A stretch of 57,953 nucleotides of DNA, taken from Paracoccus ravus (lineage in GTDB: Bacteria > Pseudomonadota > Alphaproteobacteria > Rhodobacterales > Rhodobacteraceae). The translations under genes were made by a program, and so were the position numbers. The notes under the pieces are model-generated. The model made no database searches and was not told the DNA's origin. It saw only the letters and a program-made list of their open reading frames with translations. The stretch is from contig NZ_SDEB01000024.1 in NCBI RefSeq assembly GCF_004522175.1, forward strand, positions 1 through 57,953, read 5' to 3'. Position 1 is the stretch's first letter, and the number at the start of each line of letters is the position of its first letter. Shown here one piece after another: positions 16,938 through 25,483 of this stretch.

Positions 16938-17591
16938 ATGAAGCATGGACTTTTGGCCGCAGCGGCGGCGATCACGGCGCTGGCAGGGGGCTCCGGCATG
17001 GCCTCCGCTCAGGCCCTGTCTCTGGAAGAGTTCTACATCAAGGGTTTCGGCGGCGCGACCTGGCCGTCAAACTTCGACACGACACTCGAAGAGGATGGGA
17101 CGCAAATCGCGCTTCCCAGCTTCGACCATGACACAGGATATACTCTCGGCGTTGCGGTCGGAGCGGCCGTCACGCCGCGCATCTCGATGGAGATCGAATA
17201 CGCCTATCGCAAGGCAGATTTCACCGTCAGAGACCGTGACGAAGGCGACCAGACCGACGGCGATACCTCTGCAAATGCCATCATGTTCAATGCGCTGTAC
17301 ATGTTCGACGGCATGGGTGCGTCCGGGGCGGTCCAGCCCTATCTCGGCGGCGGCATCGGAGGGGCCAAGGCGGAAATGAGCGCGGGCGGACAGGATTTCG
17401 ACTCCGAGACGTTGTTTGCCTACCAATTGATCGGTGGCGTCAGCTACACACTGGACCCGGGCAGGAGCCTCTACGCAGAGGCACGCTGGTTCCAGACCGA
17501 GTCGGGCGAGTTCGAGGGCCCCGACCAAGAGAGCTTCGACGGCGAATTCGAAACCTTCGACCTGCTTGTCGGTATGCGCTTCGCTTTCTGA
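16938..17591 (+). CDS. Outer-membrane beta-barrel protein (OmpA-like/porin-family 8-strand barrel)
   Basis: A 217-residue protein. Residues 1-25 form a signal peptide (AAAAAITALAGG...ASA). The mature part alternates aromatic/glycine strands and acidic loops: GYTLGVAVGAAVTPRISME, EYAYRKADF, VQPYLGGGIGGAK, FAYQLIGGVSY. It ends in a C-terminal Phe (LVGMRFAF), the classical outer-membrane insertion signal. ATG 16938 is preferred over 16926 because GGAG lies 6-9 nt before it. Members of this fold are small porins or surface proteins of unknown ligand. It has no operon partner. Confidence 0.8.
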   Translation: MKHGLLAAAAAITALAGGSGMASAQALSLEEFYIKGFGGATWPSNFDTTLEEDGTQIALPSFDHDTGYTLGVAVGAAVTPRISMEIEYAYRKADFTVRDRDEGDQTDGDTSANAIMFNALYMFDGMGASGAVQPYLGGGIGGAKAEMSAGGQDFDSETLFAYQLIGGVSYTLDPGRSLYAEARWFQTESGEFEGPDQESFDGEFETFDLLVGMRFAF

Positions 17592-18047
17592 CGCAACTGG
17601 CAGATGTGGACCAGCGGGCCGATGCCCGACGATAGGTCACCCGCGCGCCCTGCACAGCATTCGGGCGGCAGCTTCGGTACATGGTGCGGGCAAGACTTTG
17701 TCGCTTCGATCAGCGCCGCGCCATCGCCGATGGCAAGCCCAAGTGAAGCAAGGCAGCAGTTCGATCCAGCGTCGATTGCCGTCACGGTCGCCGTCGGCCA
17801 GCCCCAGCGCCTCTTTGCTGCCCCATGCATCCGCCTTGATCAGCACCAAGGTCGGTTGCTCGTCTTCGGCCTTGCGGGGCTGGAAATAGCCCCCATCCGG
17901 CGTCAGCGCCTATGGGATAGAGCTACCCCCTCGTAAGGATCGGCCGTCCCGAACTTTCATGGCCCCGGGGCCTCTGCCTTGGATGTTCGCAGGATACGCC
18001 GTGATCCGACCATCGAGGCCGAACATCCGCACCAGAGCTGCATAAAT
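17592..18047. other. Unassigned degraded stretch
   Basis: About 455 bp. Several short frames occur on both strands (for example a minus-strand run VLIKADAWGSKEALGLADGD at about 17790-17845), but none can be assigned to a family. Its position beside an IS256 remnant suggests IS-associated debris. Confidence 0.35.
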
Positions 18048-18218
18048 TTAACCAATCCGATCGAGAGCACCTTCGCCTCGGCGCGCCGACAGCAGAAAGA
18101 CCGGTCACCATGACAATTCGGCTGCTCATCTGCGCAGGCCAGATGGCGCAAATTCGCTGGCGACAACCGCATGGCGGAGATCATTCAGGAAAATGAGTTC
18201 CGGGACGGGATCAAGTAG
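18048..18218 (+). mobile_element. IS256-family (mutator) transposase C-terminal remnant
   Basis: Frame reading LTNPIESTFASARRQQKDRS, a TGA, then AQARWRKFAGDNRMAEIIQE and FRDGIK with a TAG at 18216-18218. This follows the C-terminal end of mutator transposases (TNPIESTFATVRHRT...KTWRRLKG..LPKVI.GV.F.DGI). The N-terminal DDE domain is missing and an internal stop is present, so this is a dead fragment. Confidence 0.65.
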
Positions 18219-18319
18219 CAGTCAAACTGCCGCCTGACTGGGGCCGTCAACAACGTTCTCGCATAGCCCAAGGACTTGAAACGCGTAGGAATAAGCGGGC
18301 GTTCACGCGATTTGCTGCT

Positions 18320-19383
18320 TCAGCGCGGCCGAGATTTTCGGAAGCCGCTCGCCTGTTCATAGGAATGGGCGATCTGCAGCACCGCGAACTCGGCGCGACG
18401 CGGGCCGATGATCTGCAGCCCCATCGGCTGGCCCCAACCCTTCGGCCCAAAGCCCGCCGGGACCGCGGCGACCGGCACACCGGCAAGCGTCGGGCCGATG
18501 ACCACCTCCATCCAGCGATGATAGGTATCCATGGCCTTGCCCATGAACTCTTTCGGCCAGCCGATCCGCGCGCCTTTGTAATCGCGGCTCAGTCCCTGAC
18601 GAAATTGTATAGGATCGACATCCAGCGACAAGGGCGCACGGGCGTCGTATCCGGCCTGAACCGAGAGCAGATAAGCCGTATCCGCGACTGGACGAAGACC
18701 TCGCCCGCAGGCGCTATAGGGCACAAGCCCTTGGGTCGGGGGGAAGCCCACGACATTTTTCCAGCCCGCCGGATTGCGCAGCGAGCCCATCATGTCGCTG
18801 CCATCCGCGACCGGCAGCATGTGGCGCGCCAGCGCGACCGCCGCGCCGCCGCTGGACCCGCCCGCCGACAGCCGTGGATCGAGCGCATTCACCGTGGTGC
18901 GGAAGACGGCGTTATAGCTATGCGAGCCAATTCCGAATTCCGGGGTATTGGTCTCGCCGATCAGGATCGCGCCTTCGCGCCGCGCGCACTCGACAATCGC
19001 GCGTAGAATTTCGTGACATTGTCGCGAAAGATCGGCGAGCCCTGCGTCGTCGGGATGCCGGCGGTGGCGCTCAGGTCCTTCGGGGCTTGCGGCACGCCAG
19101 GCAGCGCCCCGAAGCTCTGGCCCGAGGTTTAAGCGCGATCAGCCTTCTCCGCTGCGGTGAGCAGCTTTTCGGGGTCTTGCAGCGAGACGATGGCATTATA
19201 GGTCGGGTTTTTGGCCTCGATCCGCGCCAGACAGGCCTGTATGACCTCACGGCAGGAATATTCCTTGCTGCGGATCGCGCGAACGAGATCGACGACGCCC
19301 AGTTCGGTCGGATCGCCCGAGGCAGCGACGGAAGGGTCTTGCCGGTGGGCGTCGCGGGCGCGGTTTGCGGCTTCACTAGTCAT
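18320..19383 (-). pseudogene. Amidase-signature hydrolase, broken
   Basis: Minus-strand remains of an amidase (normally about 450-500 aa). The N-terminus MTSEAANRARD... with VDLVRAIRSKEYSCREV and IEAKNPTYNAIV ends at a TAA (about 19131). Homology continues past it (QSFGALPGVPQAPKDL, TTQGSPIFRDNVT), then shifts frame to ETNTPEFGIGSHSYNAV and the catalytic SAGGSSGGAAVALARH. A large block of the central region is missing before the terminal GVPVAAVPAGF and MGLQIIGPRR. Nonsense, frameshift and deletion together mean no active enzyme. Confidence 0.8.
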
Positions 19384-19457
19384 TCTGGCCTCTTGCCCTG
19401 TTGGGCCTGTTTCTCGGTTCCGGGGATCATGGCGGGCCTCTTGGTCAGGTTTCAGCC

Positions 19458-19766
19458 ATGGATCTCGGCATAGGTCTTGCGCAGCGCGGCCTTCTGAACC
19501 TAGCCAATGAGGCCATCTACCACCCCGCGCGCGACCCTTTCCTCAAAGCCGAGACGCTGCGCCTGAGGGCCATGCTGCAACCCTATCGGCGGCGGCAATT
19601 GTGGGCGCGGGGTCGGCTGCGCCGCTCGCTTGACGCGCATCGACGCATCGCCGAGGCGATAGGCTCGGGCGACGAGGCCTCGGCAGGAAAGGAAATGCCA
19701 GCGCATGTCCTCGTACAGGGCACACGCTTTCGGGACCTTGCAGCCATCCTGGCAAGCGGGGCCTAG
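19458..19766 (+). pseudogene. GntR-family regulator, C-terminal (FCD) fragment
   Basis: About 102 codons with no preceding DNA-binding domain. HPARDPFLKAETLRLRAML, then RGRLRRSLDAHRRIAEAIGS and GDEASAGKEMPAHVL match the last helices of FCD effector domains (including the H of RSLxEHxxIxxAI). The winged-helix half is absent upstream, where the amidase remnant of the opposite strand begins. Its stop overlaps the stop of the converging marR-type gene by 4 nt. Confidence 0.65.
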
Positions 19767-20284
19767 ACGGCCTCTCGTCCCTTCTCCAGCTTGACTGCAG
19801 CGGCCTTCAGGATCTCTGCTGATTTGTTCTCGTATTCGTCGCTGTCGATCCAGAAGGCGAGCTTTGCCATCATGGCCATAAAGGCCGAGACTTCGTCAGG
19901 GCTGAAACTCGCGAACAGCAGATCGGTCAGTTCCTCGGACAGGAAATCGGCCTTTTCGCGGACGGTCTTTCCGGTCGTGGTGATGAACAGGCCAAAGCGG
20001 CGGGCGTCGTTCTCGTCATTCTGCCGTTCGGCAAGCCCTAGTCGCACCAGATTCTGGATCAGGCGCGAAGCAAGGCTGCGTTCCAGCGCCGCCAGAACGA
20101 CAATATCGGCAAATGTGATGCCCGGACGGTCGCCGATCAGACGCAGCACACGAATTGAGCGGATGTCCAAGCCGACAAGGCTCACAAAATCCTCATCGAC
20201 TGATTTGATCGAGGCATTTGCCAGCATGTTCAATTGATAGGCTGCGTTTCCTGCGGTGAAGCCCTGTGACCAGTTTCTGAGCAT
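19763..20284 (-). CDS. MarR-family transcriptional regulator
   Basis: A 173-residue winged-helix regulator. SIRVLRLIGDRPGITFADIV, then ERSLASRLIQNLVRLGLAER and DENDARRFGLFITTTG cover helices 2-4 and the wing of the MarR fold. The flanking helices form the dimer interface. It is divergent from the M20 hydrolase operon at 20425, with a 140-bp shared intergenic region. By MarR convention it probably represses that operon and responds to one of its substrates (inference). Confidence 0.85.
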   Translation of the reverse strand: MLRNWSQGFTAGNAAYQLNMLANASIKSVDEDFVSLVGLDIRSIRVLRLIGDRPGITFADIVVLAALERSLASRLIQNLVRLGLAERQNDENDARRFGLFITTTGKTVREKADFLSEELTDLLFASFSPDEVSAFMAMMAKLAFWIDSDEYENKSAEILKAAAVKLEKGREAV

Positions 20285-20424
20285 CCTGACCTTTCCCGTA
20301 TCCGCCGGAGGACACGTCGCGCAATTTCGAGAAGCGTTTTGCCATATGAAGTGAAACTATCGCTTTGAGCAATTGTCTTACCATGCAACTATCTTGATTA
20401 GCAACGAAGTGGGAGATTCGTGAC

Positions 20425-21594
20425 ATGCTGCCTGGACTGCTGGATGAGATTATCGGCCAAGAGGAAGAGATTTTCGCATGGCGCCGCGCGCTGCACGAAA
20501 ATCCGGGGCTGGGCTTTCAGGAAACCTTCGCCGCCGAAATGGTCGAACAGAAGCTGAAGGAATTCGGCCTCGACGAGGTGCATACCGGCATCGGCGGCAC
20601 CGGCATCGTCGGCGTGCTGCGCGGCAACCGCCCCTCGAACCGCGCCATCGGCTTGCGCGCCGACATGGACGCGCTGCCGATCCATGAGGAAACCGGCAAG
20701 CCCTATGCCTCGAAAGTGCCGGGCATCATGCATGCCTGCGGCCATGACGGCCATACCGCGACGCTGCTCGCGGTGGCCTGGCGAATGGCGCAGGCGCGCG
20801 ATTTCGCGGGCACGGTCTATTTCATCTTCCAGCCCGCCGAAGAGGGGCTGGGCGGCGCGCTCGCCATGATCGAGGACGGGCTTTTCGACCGCTTCCCCTG
20901 CGACCGGCTCTATGCCTATCACAACGCCCCCGGCTTCGATTTCGGCCATGTCCTGACCCGGCCGGGGCGGATGATGGCGGGCTGTTCGTTCTTCACCATC
21001 CGGGTGCAGGGGCGGGGCGGCCATGCCGGCCTGCCGCAGACCACCGTGGACGCCGCTCAGATCAGTTCGAATATCGTGGTGACGGCGCAAAGCATCGTGG
21101 CGCGGAACCTTAACCCCAATGATGCGGGCATCGTTTCGTTCACCGATGTCTATGCCGGGACGAACAGCCATAACGTCATCCCCGACAAGGCCGTGCTCAA
21201 GGGTTGCCTGCGCTATTTCGAGAAGCCCGTCGGCAATCTGCTGAAGGCACGTCTCGAAGAGGTCGCGAAAGGCGTGGCCCTGACCTATGGCGGCAGCGCC
21301 GAGATCGCGTTCAACGACAATTTCGTCCCCCAGATCAACGATCCTGCGGCCACCGAGATCGCGCTGAAAGTCGCGGCCGAGACCGTCGGCGCCGAGCGCG
21401 TCAACGCCAATATCGCGCCTTTCACCGGCAGCGAGGATTTTGCCTATATGTGCGAACTCGTGCCTGGAAACTATGTGATGATCGGCGCAGGCCCCGGTGC
21501 CGCGCCGCATCATCCCGCCTTCGATTACAATGACGAGATCACGAGCATCGCGGCCAGCTATTTCTGCCGCCTGATCCAGACCGAACTTGTTTGA
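20425..21594 (+). CDS. M20-family metallo-amidohydrolase (hippurate/N-acyl amino acid hydrolase type)
   Basis: A 389-residue dizinc hydrolase. Metal-site motifs: GLRADMDALPI (Asp), MHACGHDGH (two His) and FQPAEEGLGG (Glu pair). The lid domain has GRGGHAGLPQTTVDA and the C-terminal SEDFAY is present. The family removes acyl groups from N-acyl amino acids such as hippurate. It heads an operon with two membrane genes, beginning 23 nt downstream, divergent from a MarR regulator. The glycine riboswitch at 23110 suggests the released amino acid may be glycine (inference). Confidence 0.9.
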   Translation: MLPGLLDEIIGQEEEIFAWRRALHENPGLGFQETFAAEMVEQKLKEFGLDEVHTGIGGTGIVGVLRGNRPSNRAIGLRADMDALPIHEETGKPYASKVPGIMHACGHDGHTATLLAVAWRMAQARDFAGTVYFIFQPAEEGLGGALAMIEDGLFDRFPCDRLYAYHNAPGFDFGHVLTRPGRMMAGCSFFTIRVQGRGGHAGLPQTTVDAAQISSNIVVTAQSIVARNLNPNDAGIVSFTDVYAGTNSHNVIPDKAVLKGCLRYFEKPVGNLLKARLEEVAKGVALTYGGSAEIAFNDNFVPQINDPAATEIALKVAAETVGAERVNANIAPFTGSEDFAYMCELVPGNYVMIGAGPGAAPHHPAFDYNDEITSIAASYFCRLIQTELV

Positions 21595-21617
21595 ACCGCG
21601 CCATAGGGAGGGGAAAT

Positions 21618-22355
21618 ATGGAACAGGTTCTTCAAACGGCCAATGGCACGGTGTTCTGGCTTCTGGCCTCGCTGATCATCGCCGTGGTCGTGATCCAGTC
21701 GCTGCTTTACTTGCGCATGACGCTGGCCTTCTCGAACCGTTACGACATCCTTTCGGCCGAGGAAAAGAAGGTCGTCTACAAGACCGCCGCCATCAACTCG
21801 ATCGGCCCCGCAGTGGCGATCTTCTTTGTCGCGGTCTCGCTGATCGCCATGGTCGGAGGGCCGGTGACGCTGATGCGCGTCGGCGTGATCGGCTCGGCGA
21901 TCTTCGAATTCATCGCAGCCGATCAGGGCGCGAAGGCCGTCGGGGCTGAACTGGGCAAGGACAGCTATACGCTGCAGGCCTTTGCCGCTTCGGTCTGGGT
22001 CATGACCTTGGGCGGGATGGGCTGGCTCGTCACGACCTTCTTCATGACGCGCAGCCTTGACCGGGCGCAGGACAAGCTGTCGATCAGCAATCCGCAGCTG
22101 ATCCGCGCTGCGGGCACGGCTACCCCGGTCGCGATTTTCTTCATTCTCGGGGCGAATGCGGCGGTCGACAAAAGCTGGCTCAGCAACATCTCGGTCGCCT
22201 GGGATGATCTGGCTGCCATCGTCACCAGCGCGCTGTGCATGGTGCTTCTGCATGCGGCGGGCAAGCATCGGGCCTGGCTGAGGGAATGGGCCGTGGGTCT
22301 GAGCCTCGTCGCCGGTCTCGCGACCGGCTACGCCGCCGGGCAAGCGCTGGCCTGA
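21618..22355 (+). CDS. DUF5058-type inner-membrane protein, large partner
   Basis: A 245-residue polytopic membrane protein with GGAGGGG before ATG 21618. About six hydrophobic helices are visible, including VFWLLASLIIAVVVIQSLL at the N-terminus, AVAIFFVAVSLIAMVGG and TPVAIFFILGANAAVD. There is no ATPase or periplasmic binding protein beside it. It appears to form a two-component membrane unit with the next gene (17-nt gap). Sandwiched between an amidohydrolase and an amino-acid oxidase, it is plausibly a transporter for their substrate. Confidence 0.65.
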   Translation: MEQVLQTANGTVFWLLASLIIAVVVIQSLLYLRMTLAFSNRYDILSAEEKKVVYKTAAINSIGPAVAIFFVAVSLIAMVGGPVTLMRVGVIGSAIFEFIAADQGAKAVGAELGKDSYTLQAFAASVWVMTLGGMGWLVTTFFMTRSLDRAQDKLSISNPQLIRAAGTATPVAIFFILGANAAVDKSWLSNISVAWDDLAAIVTSALCMVLLHAAGKHRAWLREWAVGLSLVAGLATGYAAGQALA

Positions 22356-22372
22356 ACAGGGAGGAGTTCAAC

Positions 22373-23071
22373 ATGCACAACCAGACCCAAGACGACTTCT
22401 ACAAGACCCAGTTCAGCCCGCGCGCCCATCTGATCGGCCGGATGACCCTGCTGATCGCGATGGTGGTCTGCACCTTCCCGGCCCTATACCTGTCCTTCGT
22501 GTTGGGGGCCTTTCCGGGCATCGGGCCGATCGTGACGGGCTTTCTCGCCATCCTGGCCTTTGTCGGAGTGATGTGGGTGGTCGAGCCGATCTCCTATTTT
22601 CCGGTTCTCGGCGTCGCCGGCACCTACATGAGCTTCCTGTCGGGCAATATCGGCAATATGCGGATGCCCGTGGTGATCTCGTGCCAGAGCGCGGTGAATG
22701 CCGAGGCTGGCAGCCGCAAGGCCGAGGTTGCGGCGGTGATCGGCATCGCCATCTCGGTGCTGGTCAACTTGGCCTTCCTGATCGCGCTGGTTCTGATCGG
22801 GGGCAGCCTCATCAATGTCCTGCCCGGCCCCGCCGCCGAGGCGATCAAGAGTTACACCTTGCCCGCCCTTTATGGCGCGGTGCTGGTCCTCTTTGCCAAT
22901 AGCGCAACGCGGCGCAATGCCATGACCGGCATCCTTGCGGGGCTTGCAATCTTCCTTTCGCCCATCCCCGAGCTTTTCGGCTCGGCGGCGGCGGGGATCC
23001 TCGCCATCGTGCTCAGCGTGGCCACGAATCGCGGCATCTGCGCCGCCAATGGCCCGAAACAGGCCGCCTGA
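22373..23071 (+). CDS. Small polytopic membrane protein, partner of DUF5058 protein
   Basis: A 232-residue hydrophobic protein starting at 22373 after GGGAGGAG. It has a short soluble N-terminus (MHNQTQDDFYKTQF), then paired helices (LLIAMVVCTFPALYLSF, IVTGFLAILAFVGVMWVV). A conserved-looking polar loop SGNIGNMRMPVVISCQSAV may line a pore. Further helices end near 225. It probably makes a heteromeric membrane complex with the preceding gene. No family assignment beyond that. A GC-rich hairpin follows at 23079. Confidence 0.6.
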   Translation: MHNQTQDDFYKTQFSPRAHLIGRMTLLIAMVVCTFPALYLSFVLGAFPGIGPIVTGFLAILAFVGVMWVVEPISYFPVLGVAGTYMSFLSGNIGNMRMPVVISCQSAVNAEAGSRKAEVAAVIGIAISVLVNLAFLIALVLIGGSLINVLPGPAAEAIKSYTLPALYGAVLVLFANSATRRNAMTGILAGLAIFLSPIPELFGSAAAGILAIVLSVATNRGICAANGPKQAA

Positions 23072-23078
23072 CAAGACC

Positions 23079-23100
23079 CGCGCCCGTGAGAACGGGCGCG
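23079..23100 (+). terminator. Terminator of the M20/DUF5058 operon
   Basis: CGCGCCCGT (23079-23087), loop GAGA, ACGGGCGCG (23092-23100): a perfect 9-bp stem directly after the membrane-protein stop and before the riboswitch. It separates the two transcription units. Confidence 0.65.
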
Positions 23101-23109
23101 CGATCACGA

Positions 23110-23278
23110 CGGTTCGGACAGGAGAGTTGGGGCTATCCCCACGCCGACGGAGCAACGCCCCGGAATCTCTCAGGCAAAAAGACTGCCGGACCGACACTCT
23201 GGAGAGAGATGCGCCCGCATCCGCCGAAGGAGAAAGCCGCATTGCGGCGATGCTCTCAGGCAAAAGGACAGAGGGGGG
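23110..23278 (+). promoter_or_regulatory. Tandem glycine riboswitch
   Basis: Two consecutive glycine aptamers. Aptamer 1 (23110-23193): P1 CGGTTCGG pairs with CCGGACCG, enclosing GGACAGGAGAG, GGAGCAA and CTCTCAGGCAAAAAGAC. Aptamer 2 (about 23196-23278): GGAGAGA, CCGCCGAAGGAGAAAGCC and GCTCTCAGGCAAAAGGACAGAGG, the textbook gly signature. Tandem glycine aptamers sense glycine, with both domains contributing. It precedes the FAD oxidase gene by about 45 nt, near its ribosome site, so translational control is plausible; I see no classical terminator in that gap. Confidence 0.93.
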
Positions 23279-23323
23279 ATGCGCCGGAAGCGGCGTGTTC
23301 TGACCATTCACCGGAGTGAGAAA

Positions 23324-24580
23324 ATGACATCCATCGCCGTGATCGGTGCCGGGATTACCGGCGTCACCACCGCCTATGAACTGGCTTTGCGCGGGTTCGA
23401 GGTCACCGTCTATGACCGCAACCGCTACCCTGCCATGGAGACGAGCTTTGCCAATGGCGGCCAACTTTCGGCCTCGAATGCCGAAGTCTGGAACCACCCC
23501 TCGACCATCCTCAAGGGGCTGGGCTGGCTTCTGAAATCCGACGCGCCGCTGTCGCTGAGCCTCGCGCCAAGCTGGCACAAATACAGTTGGCTGGCCGAGT
23601 TTCTGGGGCATATCCGGCATTACGCCAGCCATACCACCCAGACCGCGCGGCTGGCGGTCGCGGCGCGGGCGCGCATGGTCCAAATCGCGGCGGATGAGGG
23701 GATCAGCTTCGACCGCTCTGATCGCGGCATCCTGCATTTCTACGCGACCGAGGCCCAGATGGCGCATGCCCGCCGCGTGACCGATCTGCTTGCGCAAGGC
23801 GGGGTCGAGCGCATCGAGCTTGACGCTCAGGCCATCCGCCGCCTCGAACCGCGCCTTCAGGGCGATTTCGCGGGCGGCTTCCACACCCCTTCTGACGCGA
23901 CCGGGGATATCCATCTGTTCACTTCCGGACTCGCGCAGGCCAGCCAGCGACATGGCGTGCGTTTCGAGATGGAAAGCGAGATCTTGTTCTGCCGCCATGA
24001 CAGCACTGGGGTGCGGATCGCCCTGCGCGACAAGGCAGGCCAGCGCCTCGAGGCCAGCCATCTGGCGGTGGTGATCTGCGCCGGGACCGGCAGCCGCCGC
24101 CTCGCACAGATGCTCGGCGACCGGATCAATATCTATCCGGTCAAGGGTTACTCCATCACCGTGAACCTGTGCGACGCGGCCTCGCGCGACGCCGCGCCGG
24201 AGCTGAGCCTGCTCGACGATGCCGCCAAGATCGTCACCAGCCGCCTTGGCCCGGATCGCTTCCGCGTCGCGGGCACGGCGGAATTCGCGGGCGAAAACCG
24301 CGACATCCGCGCCTGCCGCATCCGCCCCCTTGTGGATTGGGTGAACCGTCACTTCCCCGAGATCTCGACCCGGCAATGCGTGCCCTGGGCTGGGCTGCGG
24401 CCGATGATGCCCTCGATGCTGCCAAAGGTGGGACCGGGGCGTCGCGCGGGGGTTTTCTACAATACCGGCCACGGCCATCTTGGCTGGACACTGTCGGCGG
24501 CGACCGCAGAACTGGTCGCGGGGTCCGTTGCGGCGCGTTTCGAGGCCGCACCTCGGACGGCGCTTCGGAAGGCGGCGTAA
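23324..24580 (+). CDS. DadA-like FAD-dependent D-amino-acid/glycine oxidoreductase
   Basis: A 418-residue DAO-fold flavoprotein. FAD motif IAVIGAGITGVTTAYELA at the N-terminus, ETSFANGGQLSASNAEVWN (DadA signature) next, VICAGTGSRRLAQMLG mid-way, and the C-terminal NTGHGHLGWTLSAATAEL closing the active site. The start at 23324 has GGAG 9-12 nt upstream. An upstream ATG at 23279 lies at the edge of the riboswitch and is unlikely. DadA enzymes deaminate D-amino acids. Control by a glycine riboswitch suggests glycine or a glycine-yielding amine as substrate or product (inference). A PLP dehydratase pseudogene starts 2 nt downstream. Confidence 0.88.
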   Translation: MTSIAVIGAGITGVTTAYELALRGFEVTVYDRNRYPAMETSFANGGQLSASNAEVWNHPSTILKGLGWLLKSDAPLSLSLAPSWHKYSWLAEFLGHIRHYASHTTQTARLAVAARARMVQIAADEGISFDRSDRGILHFYATEAQMAHARRVTDLLAQGGVERIELDAQAIRRLEPRLQGDFAGGFHTPSDATGDIHLFTSGLAQASQRHGVRFEMESEILFCRHDSTGVRIALRDKAGQRLEASHLAVVICAGTGSRRLAQMLGDRINIYPVKGYSITVNLCDAASRDAAPELSLLDDAAKIVTSRLGPDRFRVAGTAEFAGENRDIRACRIRPLVDWVNRHFPEISTRQCVPWAGLRPMMPSMLPKVGPGRRAGVFYNTGHGHLGWTLSAATAELVAGSVAARFEAAPRTALRKAA

Positions 24581-24581
24581 G

Positions 24582-25260
24582 ATGCGGGACGAGATGTAAA
24601 TCCCTTCGCTCTCGGACATGCTGGTGGCGCGGAAACGCATCGCGCCGCATGTGCGTGTGATGGCGCTGACCTCGCGATTTATCAATGAACTGACCGGGGC
24701 CGAGTTCGTCCATCCCTATAATGACTGGCGAGTGATCGCCGGTCAGGCCACCTGCTCGGCGGAACTGGTCGAGCAGGTACGGTGGCTGGACGCTGTCGTG
24801 GCCCCGATCGGGGGCGGCGGGATGGTCTCGGAGCCTGCCTGACGCTGTTGAATGTCGCGCCGAAGACTTGGATCTTTGCCGCAGAGCCGCAGAGCCGCAG
24901 AGCCGCAGAGCCGCAGAGCCGCAGAGCCGCAGAGAGCCGCAGAGCCGCAGAGCCGCAGAGCCCCTGAATGCCGATGACGCCGCCCGCAGCTTCCGTCATC
25001 GCCGAGAACGCGCCCGAGACCGTGGCCGACGGGTTGAAAGTGTCGCTAAAGGAACTGACCTGGCACTTTGTCCGCAATAGCGTCACCGACATCCTGACCG
25101 CGACCGAAGACGAGATCGTCGAGGCGCTGAAGCTGATCTGGAAGCGCCTGAAACTCGTGATGAGGCACAGCGGCGCCGTGACCTAGATCACAATCATCAA
25201 GAACCGCGACATCTCCGCAAGCCAGTGCGTCGGCATCATCATCACCTTCCTGGAACTGAG
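24582..25260 (+). pseudogene. Threonine/serine dehydratase-like PLP enzyme, deleted and repeat-expanded
   Basis: ATG 24582 (right after dadA) reads MRDEM then TAA at codon 6, then IPSLSDMLVARKRIAPHVR. The PLP-lysine segment is deleted: TSRFINELTGAE joins directly to FVHPYNDWRVIAGQ. AVVAPIGGGGMVS (phosphate-binding loop) follows, then a frameshift before CLTLLNVAPKTWIFAAEP, where an octanucleotide repeat has expanded. Homology resumes at ENAPETVADGLKVSLKELTW in another frame, with a further stop at 25185. About 150 residues are missing. Formerly it may have acted downstream of the amino-acid oxidase. Confidence 0.85.
24879..24960 (+). repeat. Octanucleotide tandem repeat (CCGCAGAG)10
   Basis: Ten copies of CCGCAGAG, seven contiguous (24879-24934), an extra AG (24935-24936), then three more (24937-24960). 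It lies inside the dehydratase pseudogene where intact relatives have a short AAEP segment. Eight is not a multiple of three, so each gain or loss shifts frame. Confidence 0.95.
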
Positions 25261-25483
25261 GACCTGCCATGAAGGCCAAGACCGATTTTTCCGGCTTCGA
25301 GTTCGGTTGAGCGAAACCGTGCGCACCACCCCATGAGGCACTGATCAGGCGGCGCGCTGCTTTTTGTGAGACCGAGACGCGGCGGCCACATCGCTCTCGC
25401 GCTCGGATGTGAAATGCCGCCCCCGCGGCGTCGAAACACTCAGCAGGGGCTACGACGGTTCACAACGGCGCGTTGCCCCATTC
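25261..25483. other. Gap after dehydratase pseudogene
   Basis: A 13-codon frame MKAKTDFSGFEFG (ATG 25269, stop TGA 25308-25310) looks like the truncated start of a lost next gene of the same operon. The remaining 170 bp before the converging rpiR-type gene show no feature I can name. Confidence 0.35.

Noticed and set aside
24879..24960. CRISPR array
   Set aside because: The direct repeats are 8 bp with no spacers. It is a simple tandem repeat, and no cas gene is in the window.
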